Below, in pieces: positions 1-5,032 of a DNA stretch of 5,032 nucleotides. The stretch lies in contig JAIXUZ010000241.1 of assembly GCA_027483285.1 (NCBI GenBank), positions 1 through 5,032 on the forward strand, read 5' to 3'. This DNA is from Bacteroidota bacterium (GTDB lineage Bacteria > Bacteroidota > Bacteroidia > CAMBQF01). The notes under the pieces are model-generated. The model made no database searches. It saw only the letters and a program-made list of their open reading frames with translations, and was not told where the DNA came from. Both the position numbers and the translations under genes were made by a program. The first letter of the stretch is position 1, and every line of letters starts with the position of its first letter.

Positions 1-41
1 CCAATGCGCGATTGAAAATATTCTTTAACAGGGTTGCTCAT
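1..41 (-). CDS. 5' end of a leftward gene, product unknown (partial)
   Basis: Read on the minus strand, an ATG at 41-39 opens a frame that stays open to the window edge and gives MSNPVKEYFQSRI, with the next codon beginning GG. Only 13 codons are visible, so no family can be named. Support for it being a real start comes from its surroundings. A perfect Bacteroidota -7 box, TATATTTG, lies in the same orientation at 56-49, and the rightward gene at 110 diverges from it. The box ends only 7 nt before the ATG, so the transcript would have a leader of a few bases or none. The ATG also sits in the loop of a 6-bp inverted repeat (AGGGTT / AACCCT at 30-35 and 42-47). The alternative is that 1-41 is non-coding and the frame is chance; a 13-codon open frame is weak evidence alone. 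Confidence 0.5.
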   Translation of the reverse strand, partial: MSNPVKEYFQSRI

Positions 42-48
42 AACCCTT

Positions 49-56
49 CAAATATA
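49..56 (-). promoter_or_regulatory. Bacteroidota-type -7 promoter element for the leftward gene
   Basis: On the minus strand the bases read TATATTTG, an exact match to the TAnnTTTG -7 consensus used by the primary sigma factor of Bacteroidota. A TTTG that could serve as the -33 element lies upstream at 76-73 on the same strand. The spacer is 16 nt, one shorter than the roughly 17-23 nt usually quoted. Transcription would begin about 4-6 nt downstream, close to position 44, almost on the ATG at 41. No start-site data are available here, so this rests on consensus matching. Confidence 0.5.
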
Positions 57-79
57 GGGTAAGATTTAAACGCAAACCT

Positions 80-87
80 TATATTTG
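80..87 (+). promoter_or_regulatory. Bacteroidota-type -7 promoter element for the propeller gene
   Basis: The bases TATATTTG match TAnnTTTG exactly. A start site about 4-6 nt downstream would give a leader of roughly 15-20 nt before the ATG at 110. No TTG or TTTG is found at a suitable distance upstream (about 54-62 reads TAGGGTAAG), so the -33 element is missing or degenerate. This may mean a weak or activator-dependent promoter. It would drive the propeller gene and, by read-through, possibly the two genes behind it. Confidence 0.5.
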
Positions 88-109
88 AAAATTATTGAGT
101 TTAGAAACT

Positions 110-2941
110 ATGAAACACACACGTACCATCTTACTCTGTTTTGCAGCAGCTATAGTACTTTGCAGCGGATTTTCTTTTATAAAGCCTACACAAGGGCATA
201 ACTTTGAATTGCGCTACAAAGGTGGCGAAGGCGAGGAACATGAGCGTGGCGGCAGTGGAAACGAGGCATCGGGCAGGCGCTTTTGGTGGGAATATAACCG
301 CCTTGCCGACCCTGCTACTGGCAAAATACCCGATGGGATGCGCTATAAAGAGCTGGCCTTTGCAGGTACATTACCATCAGACGCTATGCTGCCGTTTGCC
401 AAAACGGCAAAATCGCTGGTAAACTATACCGCCCGTGGCCCGTGGAACCACGGTGGCCGCACCCGTGCATTGGCTGTTGATGTTGACAATGATGATATAA
501 TGATAGCCGGGCAGGTATCGGGCGGCGTATGGCGCACAACCGATGGCGGCCAAAGCTGGAACAAGGTATCGGCTCTTGACGATGTGGTGGGCACAACCTG
601 CATTACACAAGATGTTCGCCCCGGCCACCACAATACATGGTATTATGGCACTGGCGAAGGCTACGGCACATCGGCCAGCGCAGGCGGCGCATTCTTTCTA
701 GGCAATGGTATTTATAAATCTACCGACGGGGGCATAACCTGGAGCAACCTGCCATCAACCGGAAACACAACACCCCAAACGTTTGACAATGTGTGGGAGA
801 TAACATGGAACGTAGCCACCGACCCATCTAACATGGTTGAGGATGAGTTGTATGCAGCCACCTACGGCGCTATATGGCGCAGTACCGACGGGGGGACTAC
901 CTGGACTATTGTCCGCGGCAGCCAAAATGGCTCATACTTTACTAACGTAATTGTAACCCCAACAGGTGTGGTATATGCTGCACTAAGCAGCGATGGTACC
1001 CAAGGCGGTATTTGGCGTAGTGCCGATGGTATCAACTGGGTAAACATTATCCCTAACGGCTTTGGTGCAGTTTACGACCGTATTGTAATGAACTACAACC
1101 CACAAAACGAGAATGAGGTTTACTTTTTGGGCGTTACGCCCGGCAGCGGCCAAACCAGTGTAAACTACGCCGGCGAGCCTGAGCAAAACAGCTTTTGGAA
1201 GTATACCTATGTTAGTGGCGATGGCAGCGGCCTAGGCGGCGTGTGGGAAGACCGTTCATCATCATTACCAGCTAACCAGCCACAGTTTAGCAACTTTAAT
1301 GCCCAGGGTGGCTACAACCTGGTGGTTGCCGTTAAGCCTGACGATGCCAATACCGTACTTATAGGCGGTACCAATATTTTCCGCTCTACCGATGGGTTTG
1401 CAACAGCCAACAACACCAAACAAATAGGTGGTTATGGCGTAGGTACTACCACCCCGTTTTTTGAATCGTACCCAAACAACCATCCCGATATCCACGCATT
1501 TGCTTTTATGCCGTCAGAGCCCAACTCTTTTATTTGCGGTAACGATGGGGGCGTTTTTAAAACTACCGATGTTATGGCGCAAAACGTTACGTGGACATCA
1601 TTAAACCGTGGCTACCAAACCATACAATTTTACACCGTAGGCATAGATAAAACAGTGCCTAACGACCCTGTAATTATTGGCGGCACGCAGGATAATGCTA
1701 CACTTTACACAAACACTACCGACCCATTATTCAACTGGACATTGCCTTTTAATGGCGATGGGGCTTATTGTGCCATTACAGCCAATAGCCAGTACTACTA
1801 TTACTCGCGCCAGCTTGGGCAGGTAGTAAAATCTACAATGAACAGCAATACGGGGCTGATAAACCAGCTAACACGTATAGACCCTGCATCAATAGACACT
1901 AACCTGTACGACTTTATAAACGTATTTACGCTAGACCCTAACGACCAGGATATTATGTACCTAGCTGGCGGAGACCGCCTGTGGCGCAACCGCAGCCTCG
2001 ATCAGTTTACCCTTGATGGTAGCTACAACCGTAAAGATGCAGGCTGGGATGTTATTGCAGGCACTGTTGATACCAACCGCACCATTACTGCCATTACCGC
2101 ATGTAACACACCCGCCCACCGTGTGTATTTTGGCACCAACAAGCGCCGCATTTACCGTGTAGACAACGCTGAAAGCAATACCCCAATAGTAACAGAAATT
2201 ACCTCTACCACCAGCCCATCGGTAATGCCATCTGCGGGTAATATATCATCAATAGCCGTTAACCCAAACAATGGCGATGAGGTGATAGCAATATTCTCTA
2301 ACTATGCCGTATACAGTATTTTCCACTCTACCAACGCCGGTGCCAGCTGGGTGCGCGTAGCGGGCAATTTAGAGCAAACAACAGGCGGTGGCGGCAATGG
2401 CCCTTCGGTACGATGGGCTTCTATTTTGCCGTTGCAAGATGGTAACACTGCTTACTTTGTGGGTACTAGCACCGGCCTGTATGCTACCGACAGCCTTAAT
2501 GGCTTAAACACTGTGTGGGTGCAACAAGGTGCATCTACCATTGGCAACGCGCTGGTTAATGTGGTTGAAACACGCCCATCTGACGGGTTAATAGTGGTGG
2601 CTACCCATGGCGATGGCATGTTTACAGGCAATATTACCAGCATAGGCCAAATAACAACGGTTAAAGATGTGGCTCCTACAGAAGCTACAGGCTTAAAGGT
2701 ATTCCCTAACCCTGCGCAAGGCCATGCTACGGTTGAGTTTGAGATTAAGGCTAAACAGAATGTGCTGGTTACCCTGCATAATGATTTAGGCCAAGCCATA
2801 CGTGTTATCCACAGCGGTACATTATCGCCCGGCATACAGCGTTTTGATATTAACCAGGGCTCGTTGGCCAAAGGGGTGTATTATTGCACTGTATGGGCAG
2901 GCCGCACACGTCAAAGCCGACAACTAATCTGGATTGACTAA
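110..2941 (+). CDS. T9SS-secreted BNR/sortilin-like beta-propeller protein
   Basis: A 943-residue exported protein. Residues 1 to about 24 form a signal peptide: KHTR, a hydrophobic core (about 7-18), then a small-residue region. From about residue 110 to 840 there are repeated Asp-box (BNR) motifs, S/T-x-D-x-G-x-x-W: TTDGGQSW 143-150, STDGGITW 204-211, STDGGTTW 258-265, SADGINW 304-310, with looser copies at 426, 485 and 740. HPDIHAFAF (458-466) and GNDGGVFKTTD (477-487) resemble signatures of sortilin/Vps10-like and GH74-type propellers. The last 80 or so residues are a type A T9SS sorting domain: FPNPA 865-869, a beta-rich body, KGVYYCTV 921-928, and the terminal QLIWID. The protein should cross the inner membrane by Sec and the outer membrane by T9SS, ending on the surface or released. 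Enzymatic activity is not evident; binding of glycans or proteins is equally possible. ATG at 110 is preferred over an in-frame TTG at 95 because it begins the signal peptide directly. Confidence 0.9.
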   Translation: MKHTRTILLCFAAAIVLCSGFSFIKPTQGHNFELRYKGGEGEEHERGGSGNEASGRRFWWEYNRLADPATGKIPDGMRYKELAFAGTLPSDAMLPFAKTAKSLVNYTARGPWNHGGRTRALAVDVDNDDIMIAGQVSGGVWRTTDGGQSWNKVSALDDVVGTTCITQDVRPGHHNTWYYGTGEGYGTSASAGGAFFLGNGIYKSTDGGITWSNLPSTGNTTPQTFDNVWEITWNVATDPSNMVEDELYAATYGAIWRSTDGGTTWTIVRGSQNGSYFTNVIVTPTGVVYAALSSDGTQGGIWRSADGINWVNIIPNGFGAVYDRIVMNYNPQNENEVYFLGVTPGSGQTSVNYAGEPEQNSFWKYTYVSGDGSGLGGVWEDRSSSLPANQPQFSNFNAQGGYNLVVAVKPDDANTVLIGGTNIFRSTDGFATANNTKQIGGYGVGTTTPFFESYPNNHPDIHAFAFMPSEPNSFICGNDGGVFKTTDVMAQNVTWTSLNRGYQTIQFYTVGIDKTVPNDPVIIGGTQDNATLYTNTTDPLFNWTLPFNGDGAYCAITANSQYYYYSRQLGQVVKSTMNSNTGLINQLTRIDPASIDTNLYDFINVFTLDPNDQDIMYLAGGDRLWRNRSLDQFTLDGSYNRKDAGWDVIAGTVDTNRTITAITACNTPAHRVYFGTNKRRIYRVDNAESNTPIVTEITSTTSPSVMPSAGNISSIAVNPNNGDEVIAIFSNYAVYSIFHSTNAGASWVRVAGNLEQTTGGGGNGPSVRWASILPLQDGNTAYFVGTSTGLYATDSLNGLNTVWVQQGASTIGNALVNVVETRPSDGLIVVATHGDGMFTGNITSIGQITTVKDVAPTEATGLKVFPNPAQGHATVEFEIKAKQNVLVTLHNDLGQAIRVIHSGTLSPGIQRFDINQGSLAKGVYYCTVWAGRTRQSRQLIWID

Positions 2942-2952
2942 CTTGCAGCAAT

Positions 2953-3528
2953 ATGCCCGGCATTATTTGTTTAGAAGGAAACTGGAATGAGAACAACCTA
3001 TCGAAAGAAATTTCGATAGCCCCTGTCTTGCAACATCTTTCTACTAATATGAATATTAAGGTGATACATAAGCATTGCTCTACTGTAGAACAGCTTAAAT
3101 ATTACTTCAACCTGCTGTCAGAAAACCGCAAGTACAAAGGCTATGGCATTATCTACCTGGCATTCCATGGGCGGTCGGGCAATATTTACCTCGATAAGCA
3201 CAACCACATTAGCCTGGCTGAGCTTATGCAACTATCAATGGAGAATAAAAAGACCAAAAATATATTTGATGGCCGCAGGGTGCATTTTGGTTGCTGCACC
3301 ACACTTAAAAATGGCAAAATAGCCGATGAGTTCCTTACCCAAACAGGCGCTAAGCTTATTACGGGCTTTGTTAAAAAGGTTGATTTTCACGATAGTACCA
3401 CTTTTGATATGCTTTTTTTAGGCAAGCTGGCCTATACCACCAAGTACAACCAGCTTATTGATACCATCATCCGCAACCACGAAAACTTTACCCGCGAACT
3501 GGGCTTTGTAAGCTATTCAAAAGTGTAG
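2953..3528 (+). CDS. Small caspase/CHAT-like protein (resembles DUF6642)
   Basis: A 191-residue protein with no signal peptide or membrane segment, so presumably cytoplasmic. The N-terminus has a beta strand leading to CLEGNW (residues 6-11). The core shows two motifs of clan CD cysteine peptidases (caspase, CHAT): a hydrophobic strand ending in YLAFHGRSG (68-76, candidate catalytic His72), and a second ending in HFGCCTTL (111-118, candidate nucleophile Cys115, or Cys114) 43 residues later. GFVKKVDFHDSTTFD (138-152) follows. From memory this layout matches the uncharacterised family DUF6642, whose members carry YLAFHG, FGSCSTL and GYxxxVDW at the same places; I could not run a profile search. 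Peptidase activity and substrate are unknown. The gene begins 11 nt after the propeller gene stops and ends 5 nt before the synthetase gene, which suggests co-transcription. No Shine-Dalgarno precedes the ATG. Confidence 0.8.
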   Translation: MPGIICLEGNWNENNLSKEISIAPVLQHLSTNMNIKVIHKHCSTVEQLKYYFNLLSENRKYKGYGIIYLAFHGRSGNIYLDKHNHISLAELMQLSMENKKTKNIFDGRRVHFGCCTTLKNGKIADEFLTQTGAKLITGFVKKVDFHDSTTFDMLFLGKLAYTTKYNQLIDTIIRNHENFTRELGFVSYSKV

Positions 3529-3533
3529 GTAGT

Positions 3534-4436
3534 ATGGGTAATGATGTTGTTAAAACCCGTTTTGCCCCAACACCTTCGGGTTGGCTGCACATTGGCAACG
3601 CGCTATCGTTTATTATAACGTGGTTATATGCACGCTCATCAGCCAACGGAACCATCCACCTGCGTATTGACGATATTGATGGCGAGCGTGCCCGCGAAGA
3701 GTTTATAGAAGATATTTTTACGGGGATTGATTGGCTGGGGCTGGATTACGATTCGGGACCTACATCGGTTGATGATTTCTTTAAAAACCACTCGCAGCAC
3801 ACGCGGCTCTATTTATACAATTCGTACCTAAATCAGCTAAAAGAAAAAGGCCGGTTGTTTGCCTGCAATTGCAGCCGCAAAAGGGTACACGAGCTGCCCG
3901 GCATGCTGTACGACGGGCATTGCATACCCCTGCATATACCGTTTGAAACACCCGAGACCAACTGGCGCATTATTACACCCGAGGGTGGCAGCACAGTTAG
4001 TTTTACCGATGTTTGGAACACCCGCCCTCCGGTAGATTTATACACCGATATGCGGCATTTTATTGTAAGGGGCAAAAACGGCCGTGCGGCTTACCAAATG
4101 GCATCCGTAGCCGATGATGTACTGTACAACATAAACTTCATTGTCCGTGGCGAAGATTTATTGCAATCTACCGCAGCGCAAACCTACCTAGCAGCACTGT
4201 TACCCGATTTACAAAGTTTTACGCAGATAAAATTCCTGTTACACCCTTTAATTATGGGGGCCGATGGAGAAAAGCTGTCAAAGTCGAAAGGCGCTACAGC
4301 ATTGGTAGATATACGCGATGCAGGCAAAGATGCAGCAGAAGTATTTATTCAAGCATCAAAAATGCTTAACCTGCCCAAAGCAACCACTGCTAAAGAATTA
4401 CTTTCAATGTTTCAGCAAGTCAAACTCTCCCCCTAA
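3534..4436 (+). CDS. gluQ: Glutamyl-Q tRNA(Asp) synthetase-like enzyme
   Basis: A 300-residue class I synthetase catalytic core without the C-terminal anticodon-binding half of GluRS, as in GluQRS (YadB). GluQRS activates glutamate and attaches it to queuosine in the wobble position of tRNA(Asp) GUC. Visible motifs: TRFAPTPSGWLHIGN (8-22, HIGH signature as HIGN), RIDDIDGER (44-52), the zinc site C111-x-C113 with Y126 and C130, in the arrangement CNC and YDGHC characteristic of GluQRS, AYQMASVADD (186-195), IVRGED (203-208), and KLSKS (247-251). Residues aligned with the GluRS glutamate-binding Arg, Tyr and Arg are present (R9, Y187, R205). The residue contacting the amino group is Asp46 instead of Glu. 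The last residues, KLSP, and the stop codon lie in the repeat element starting at 4426, so the natural C-terminus may have been replaced. ATG at 3534 sits directly before the first catalytic strand. Whether this branch truly acts on queuosine is inferred. Confidence 0.88.
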   Translation: MGNDVVKTRFAPTPSGWLHIGNALSFIITWLYARSSANGTIHLRIDDIDGERAREEFIEDIFTGIDWLGLDYDSGPTSVDDFFKNHSQHTRLYLYNSYLNQLKEKGRLFACNCSRKRVHELPGMLYDGHCIPLHIPFETPETNWRIITPEGGSTVSFTDVWNTRPPVDLYTDMRHFIVRGKNGRAAYQMASVADDVLYNINFIVRGEDLLQSTAAQTYLAALLPDLQSFTQIKFLLHPLIMGADGEKLSKSKGATALVDIRDAGKDAAEVFIQASKMLNLPKATTAKELLSMFQQVKLSP

Positions 4437-4447
4437 AATAGGGGGAG
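4427..4447 (+). terminator. Possible terminator hairpin over the synthetase stop codon
   Basis: CTCCCCCTA pairs perfectly with TAGGGGGAG across an AAA loop. The stop codon TAA (4434-4436) lies at the tip. The hairpin is strong and perfectly placed at the gene end, but no T-tract follows (TACCGCC comes next), so it is not a standard intrinsic terminator. It may act as an RNA 3'-end stabiliser or only be part of the repeat element. Confidence 0.35.
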
Positions 4448-4482
4448 TACCGCCTGTCCGAATGGATGAATTCCATTCATCC

Positions 4483-4505
4483 GGGCGGGCGAAGCGGGGA
4501 GGGGG
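4483..4505 (+). other. G-quadruplex motif inside the repeat element
   Basis: Four G-tracts follow one another on the plus strand: GGG (4483-4485), GGG (4487-4489), GGGG (4496-4499) and GGGGG (4501-4505), with loops of 1, 6 and 1 nt. This fits the usual rule of four runs of at least three G with loops of 1-7 nt. The same bases are needed for the 4451-4491 and 4496-4525 hairpins, so quadruplex and hairpin would compete. In the synthetase transcript it would lie in the 3' untranslated region. Confidence 0.6.
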
Positions 4506-4538
4506 TACTATTGCTATACCTCCCCGGCCTAAAGGCCA

Positions 4539-4559
4539 CCCCTCCTACATTAGGAGGGG
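4539..4559. terminator. Possible bidirectional hairpin between converging genes
   Basis: CCCCTCCTA pairs perfectly with TAGGAGGGG around a CAT loop, giving a stable stem on either strand. It lies between two converging genes, where a bidirectional terminator would be useful. No T-run adjoins it on the plus strand, so termination is inferred from position and stem strength only. Confidence 0.3.
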
Positions 4560-4600
4560 AATTGTAACCAGCCTTTTAAAATATAAACAGCGCTGAATCT

Positions 4601-4628
4601 GACTACTGACTACCAACTACTGACTACT
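4601..4628. repeat. Heptamer tandem repeat GACTACT, four copies
   Basis: Four adjacent 7-bp units: GACTACT (4601), GACTACC (4608), AACTACT (4615) and GACTACT (4622). The last unit overlaps the stop codon of the leftward repeat-protein gene (TAG, complement of 4624-4626). Read on the minus strand every unit contains TAG, and because 7 is not a multiple of 3 the TAGs fall in all three frames within the array. Such short tandem repeats are prone to copy-number change by slippage. Confidence 0.75.
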
Positions 4629-5032
4629 TTTTAAAGTAATCAAAGAAAAAATACGCAGCAGCCCAGCTTTTCTTTACACCCTCGGCTTTGCCAATAGTGC
4701 TGTTAGATGAGTTACGCACTGTGCCGTCGTTCTCTATTTTACCAATGGTACTGTTAGATGAGTTTCTAACTGTTCCATCGCTTTCAATTTTACCAATAGT
4801 ACTGTTTGATGAGTTGCGGAATGTGCCGTTGCTCTCTATTTTACCTATAGTGCTGTTTGATGAATTGCGGATAGTTCCGTCGCTTTCAATTTTACCAATA
4901 GTACTGTTTGATGAATTACGGACTGTGCCATTACTCTCAATTTTGCCAATAGTGCTGTTAGAACTGTTGCGCAGTGTTTGTGCCGAAAGGCCAAGGCTTA
5001 AGGCCACAAAAGCTAATACTAATATCTTTTTC
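4624..5032 (-). CDS. Secreted 17-residue-repeat protein, likely 5-fold beta-flower family (5' edge cut)
   Basis: About 136 residues. The frame is open to the right edge, whose last base supplies the G of a start codon; the next codons encode KKILVLAFVALSLGLSAQ, a clear signal peptide with probable cleavage after Ala18. The true ATG therefore lies at 5034-5032, not at the internal GTG (5007). The mature part holds five full 17-residue units, RNSSNSTIGKIESDGTV and close variants (residues 22-106), then a sixth cut short as RNSSNSTIGK, and a C-terminal cap AEGVKKSWAAAYFFFDYFKK rich in aromatics. The sequence style and the WAAAYFFF ending match, from memory, Bacteroidota proteins annotated as 5-fold beta-flower proteins; no function is known to me. 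Beta strands with turns at the Asn/Asp-Gly positions are expected. It probably ends up in the periplasm, lacking a T9SS domain and a lipobox Cys. It converges on the synthetase gene with 187 bp between them. Confidence 0.85.
   Translation of the reverse strand, partial: KKILVLAFVALSLGLSAQTLRNSSNSTIGKIESNGTVRNSSNSTIGKIESDGTIRNSSNSTIGKIESNGTFRNSSNSTIGKIESDGTVRNSSNSTIGKIENDGTVRNSSNSTIGKAEGVKKSWAAAYFFFDYFKK
4687..4971 (-). repeat. 51-bp coding tandem repeats, five and a partial sixth
   Basis: The units encoding the 17-residue repeats run leftward: 4971-4921, 4920-4870, 4869-4819, 4818-4768, 4767-4717, and a 30-bp partial at 4716-4687. At the protein level they differ only at the unit ends (SNGTV, SDGTI, SNGTF, SDGTV, NDGTV). 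At the DNA level they differ at many synonymous positions. For example, the leading Arg is CGC, CGT, CGC, CGC, AGA, CGT. Units 2 and 4 share GAA and GGA where units 1, 3 and 5 use GAG and GGC. Confidence 0.85.

Larger units (their letters stand above)
47..89. repeat. Inverted repeat joining the two divergent promoters
   Basis: TTCAAATATA at 47-56 and TATATTTGAA at 80-89 are perfect 10-bp inverted repeats separated by 23 bp. Each arm contains one of the two -7 boxes, so the intergenic region is close to a mirror image with promoters firing outwards. The symmetry continues inwards with one base offset (GG after the left arm, CC before the right arm). It may simply reflect two good -7 boxes, or it may be the site of a dimeric regulator. 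Confidence 0.55.
4426..4560. repeat. GC-rich multi-hairpin repeat element, MITE/REP-like
   Basis: A stretch of about 135 bp made almost entirely of inverted repeats. In order: a 9-bp stem with a 3-nt loop (4427-4435/4439-4447); a long imperfect hairpin 4451-4491, with a 9-bp outer stem containing two G-T pairs, a 4-nt bulge, a 7-bp inner stem GGATGAA/TTCATCC and a 5-nt loop; GGGGAGG/CCTCCCC (4496-4502/4519-4525); GGCC/GGCC around TAAA (4526-4537); and a second perfect 9-bp stem with a 3-nt loop (4539-4547/4551-4559). AGTACC (4446-4451) and GGTACT (4504-4509) can also pair and enclose the long hairpin. The ends form an imperfect terminal inverted repeat: TCTCCCCCTAA at 4426-4436 against TCCCCTCCTAA read backwards from 4560, 9 of 11 matching. 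No target-site duplication is visible. Bacteroidota intergenic regions often carry dispersed repeats of this style; other copies cannot be seen within this window. Confidence 0.7.

Noticed and set aside
41..62. A -33 TTG element for the rightward promoter
   Set aside because: No TTG or TTTG occurs at 17-23 nt upstream of the TATATTTG at 80-87.
95..109. In-frame TTG at 95 as start of the propeller gene
   Set aside because: It would add five residues (MSLET) before a normal signal peptide that starts well at the ATG at 110, and it leaves almost no leader after the -7 box at 80-87.
2452..2871. A 139-codon minus-strand frame inside the propeller gene
   Set aside because: It lies opposite the well-supported propeller and T9SS sorting domains, and its translation shows no recognisable domain.
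4318..4596. A 92-codon plus-strand frame overlapping the synthetase 3' end and the repeat
   Set aside because: Its first part is an out-of-frame reading of the synthetase gene, the rest translates the hairpin repeat, and no known motif or promoter supports it.
4687..4971. CRISPR-like array
   Set aside because: The units are contiguous, have no unique spacers, and are read through as a coherent signal-peptide-bearing protein.
5005..5007. Internal GTG as start of the repeat protein
   Set aside because: It would cut the signal peptide in half; the frame continues to the edge, where KKILVLAF is preceded by the G of an expected ATG.

Overview
The window looks like chromosomal DNA of a member of the Bacteroidota. 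Four things point there: a long secreted protein with a C-terminal type IX secretion (T9SS) sorting domain, promoter -7 elements of the TAnnTTTG type instead of sigma70 boxes, no convincing Shine-Dalgarno sequences before the genes, and a small secreted repeat protein of a kind typical of this phylum. Class cannot be fixed from the sequence. There is no tRNA, rRNA, CRISPR array, transposase or phage gene.

Layout. Positions 1-41 hold the first 13 codons of a leftward gene that runs off the window. A short divergent promoter region (about 42-109) carries two TATATTTG boxes in mirror orientation. Rightward from it come three closely packed genes that may form one operon: a 943-residue T9SS-exported BNR/sortilin-like beta-propeller protein (110-2941), a 191-residue protein with caspase/CHAT-like His and Cys motifs (2953-3528, 11-nt gap), and a 300-residue glutamyl-Q tRNA(Asp) synthetase-like enzyme (3534-4436, 5-nt gap). 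The intergenic stretch 4437-4623 is almost filled by a GC-rich multi-hairpin repeat element (4426-4560), with a G-quadruplex motif inside, and a heptamer tandem repeat (4601-4628). Converging from the right is a secreted protein of about 136 residues built of 17-residue repeats (4624-5032). Its ATG is cut by the window edge, which retains only the final G.

How the genes relate. The propeller protein and the repeat protein are exported, so they act at the envelope or outside. The synthetase should act in the cytoplasm on queuosine-modified tRNA(Asp), and the caspase/CHAT-like protein has no export signal. The tight spacing of the last two rightward genes is the only hint that they work together; no known pathway joins them. 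The most interesting points are that caspase-like/GluQRS pair, the repeat element that supplies the stop codon of the synthetase gene, the symmetrical and apparently near-leaderless divergent promoter, and the conserved-protein, diverged-codon pattern in the 17-residue repeats. I did not find a clearly new multi-gene system here.
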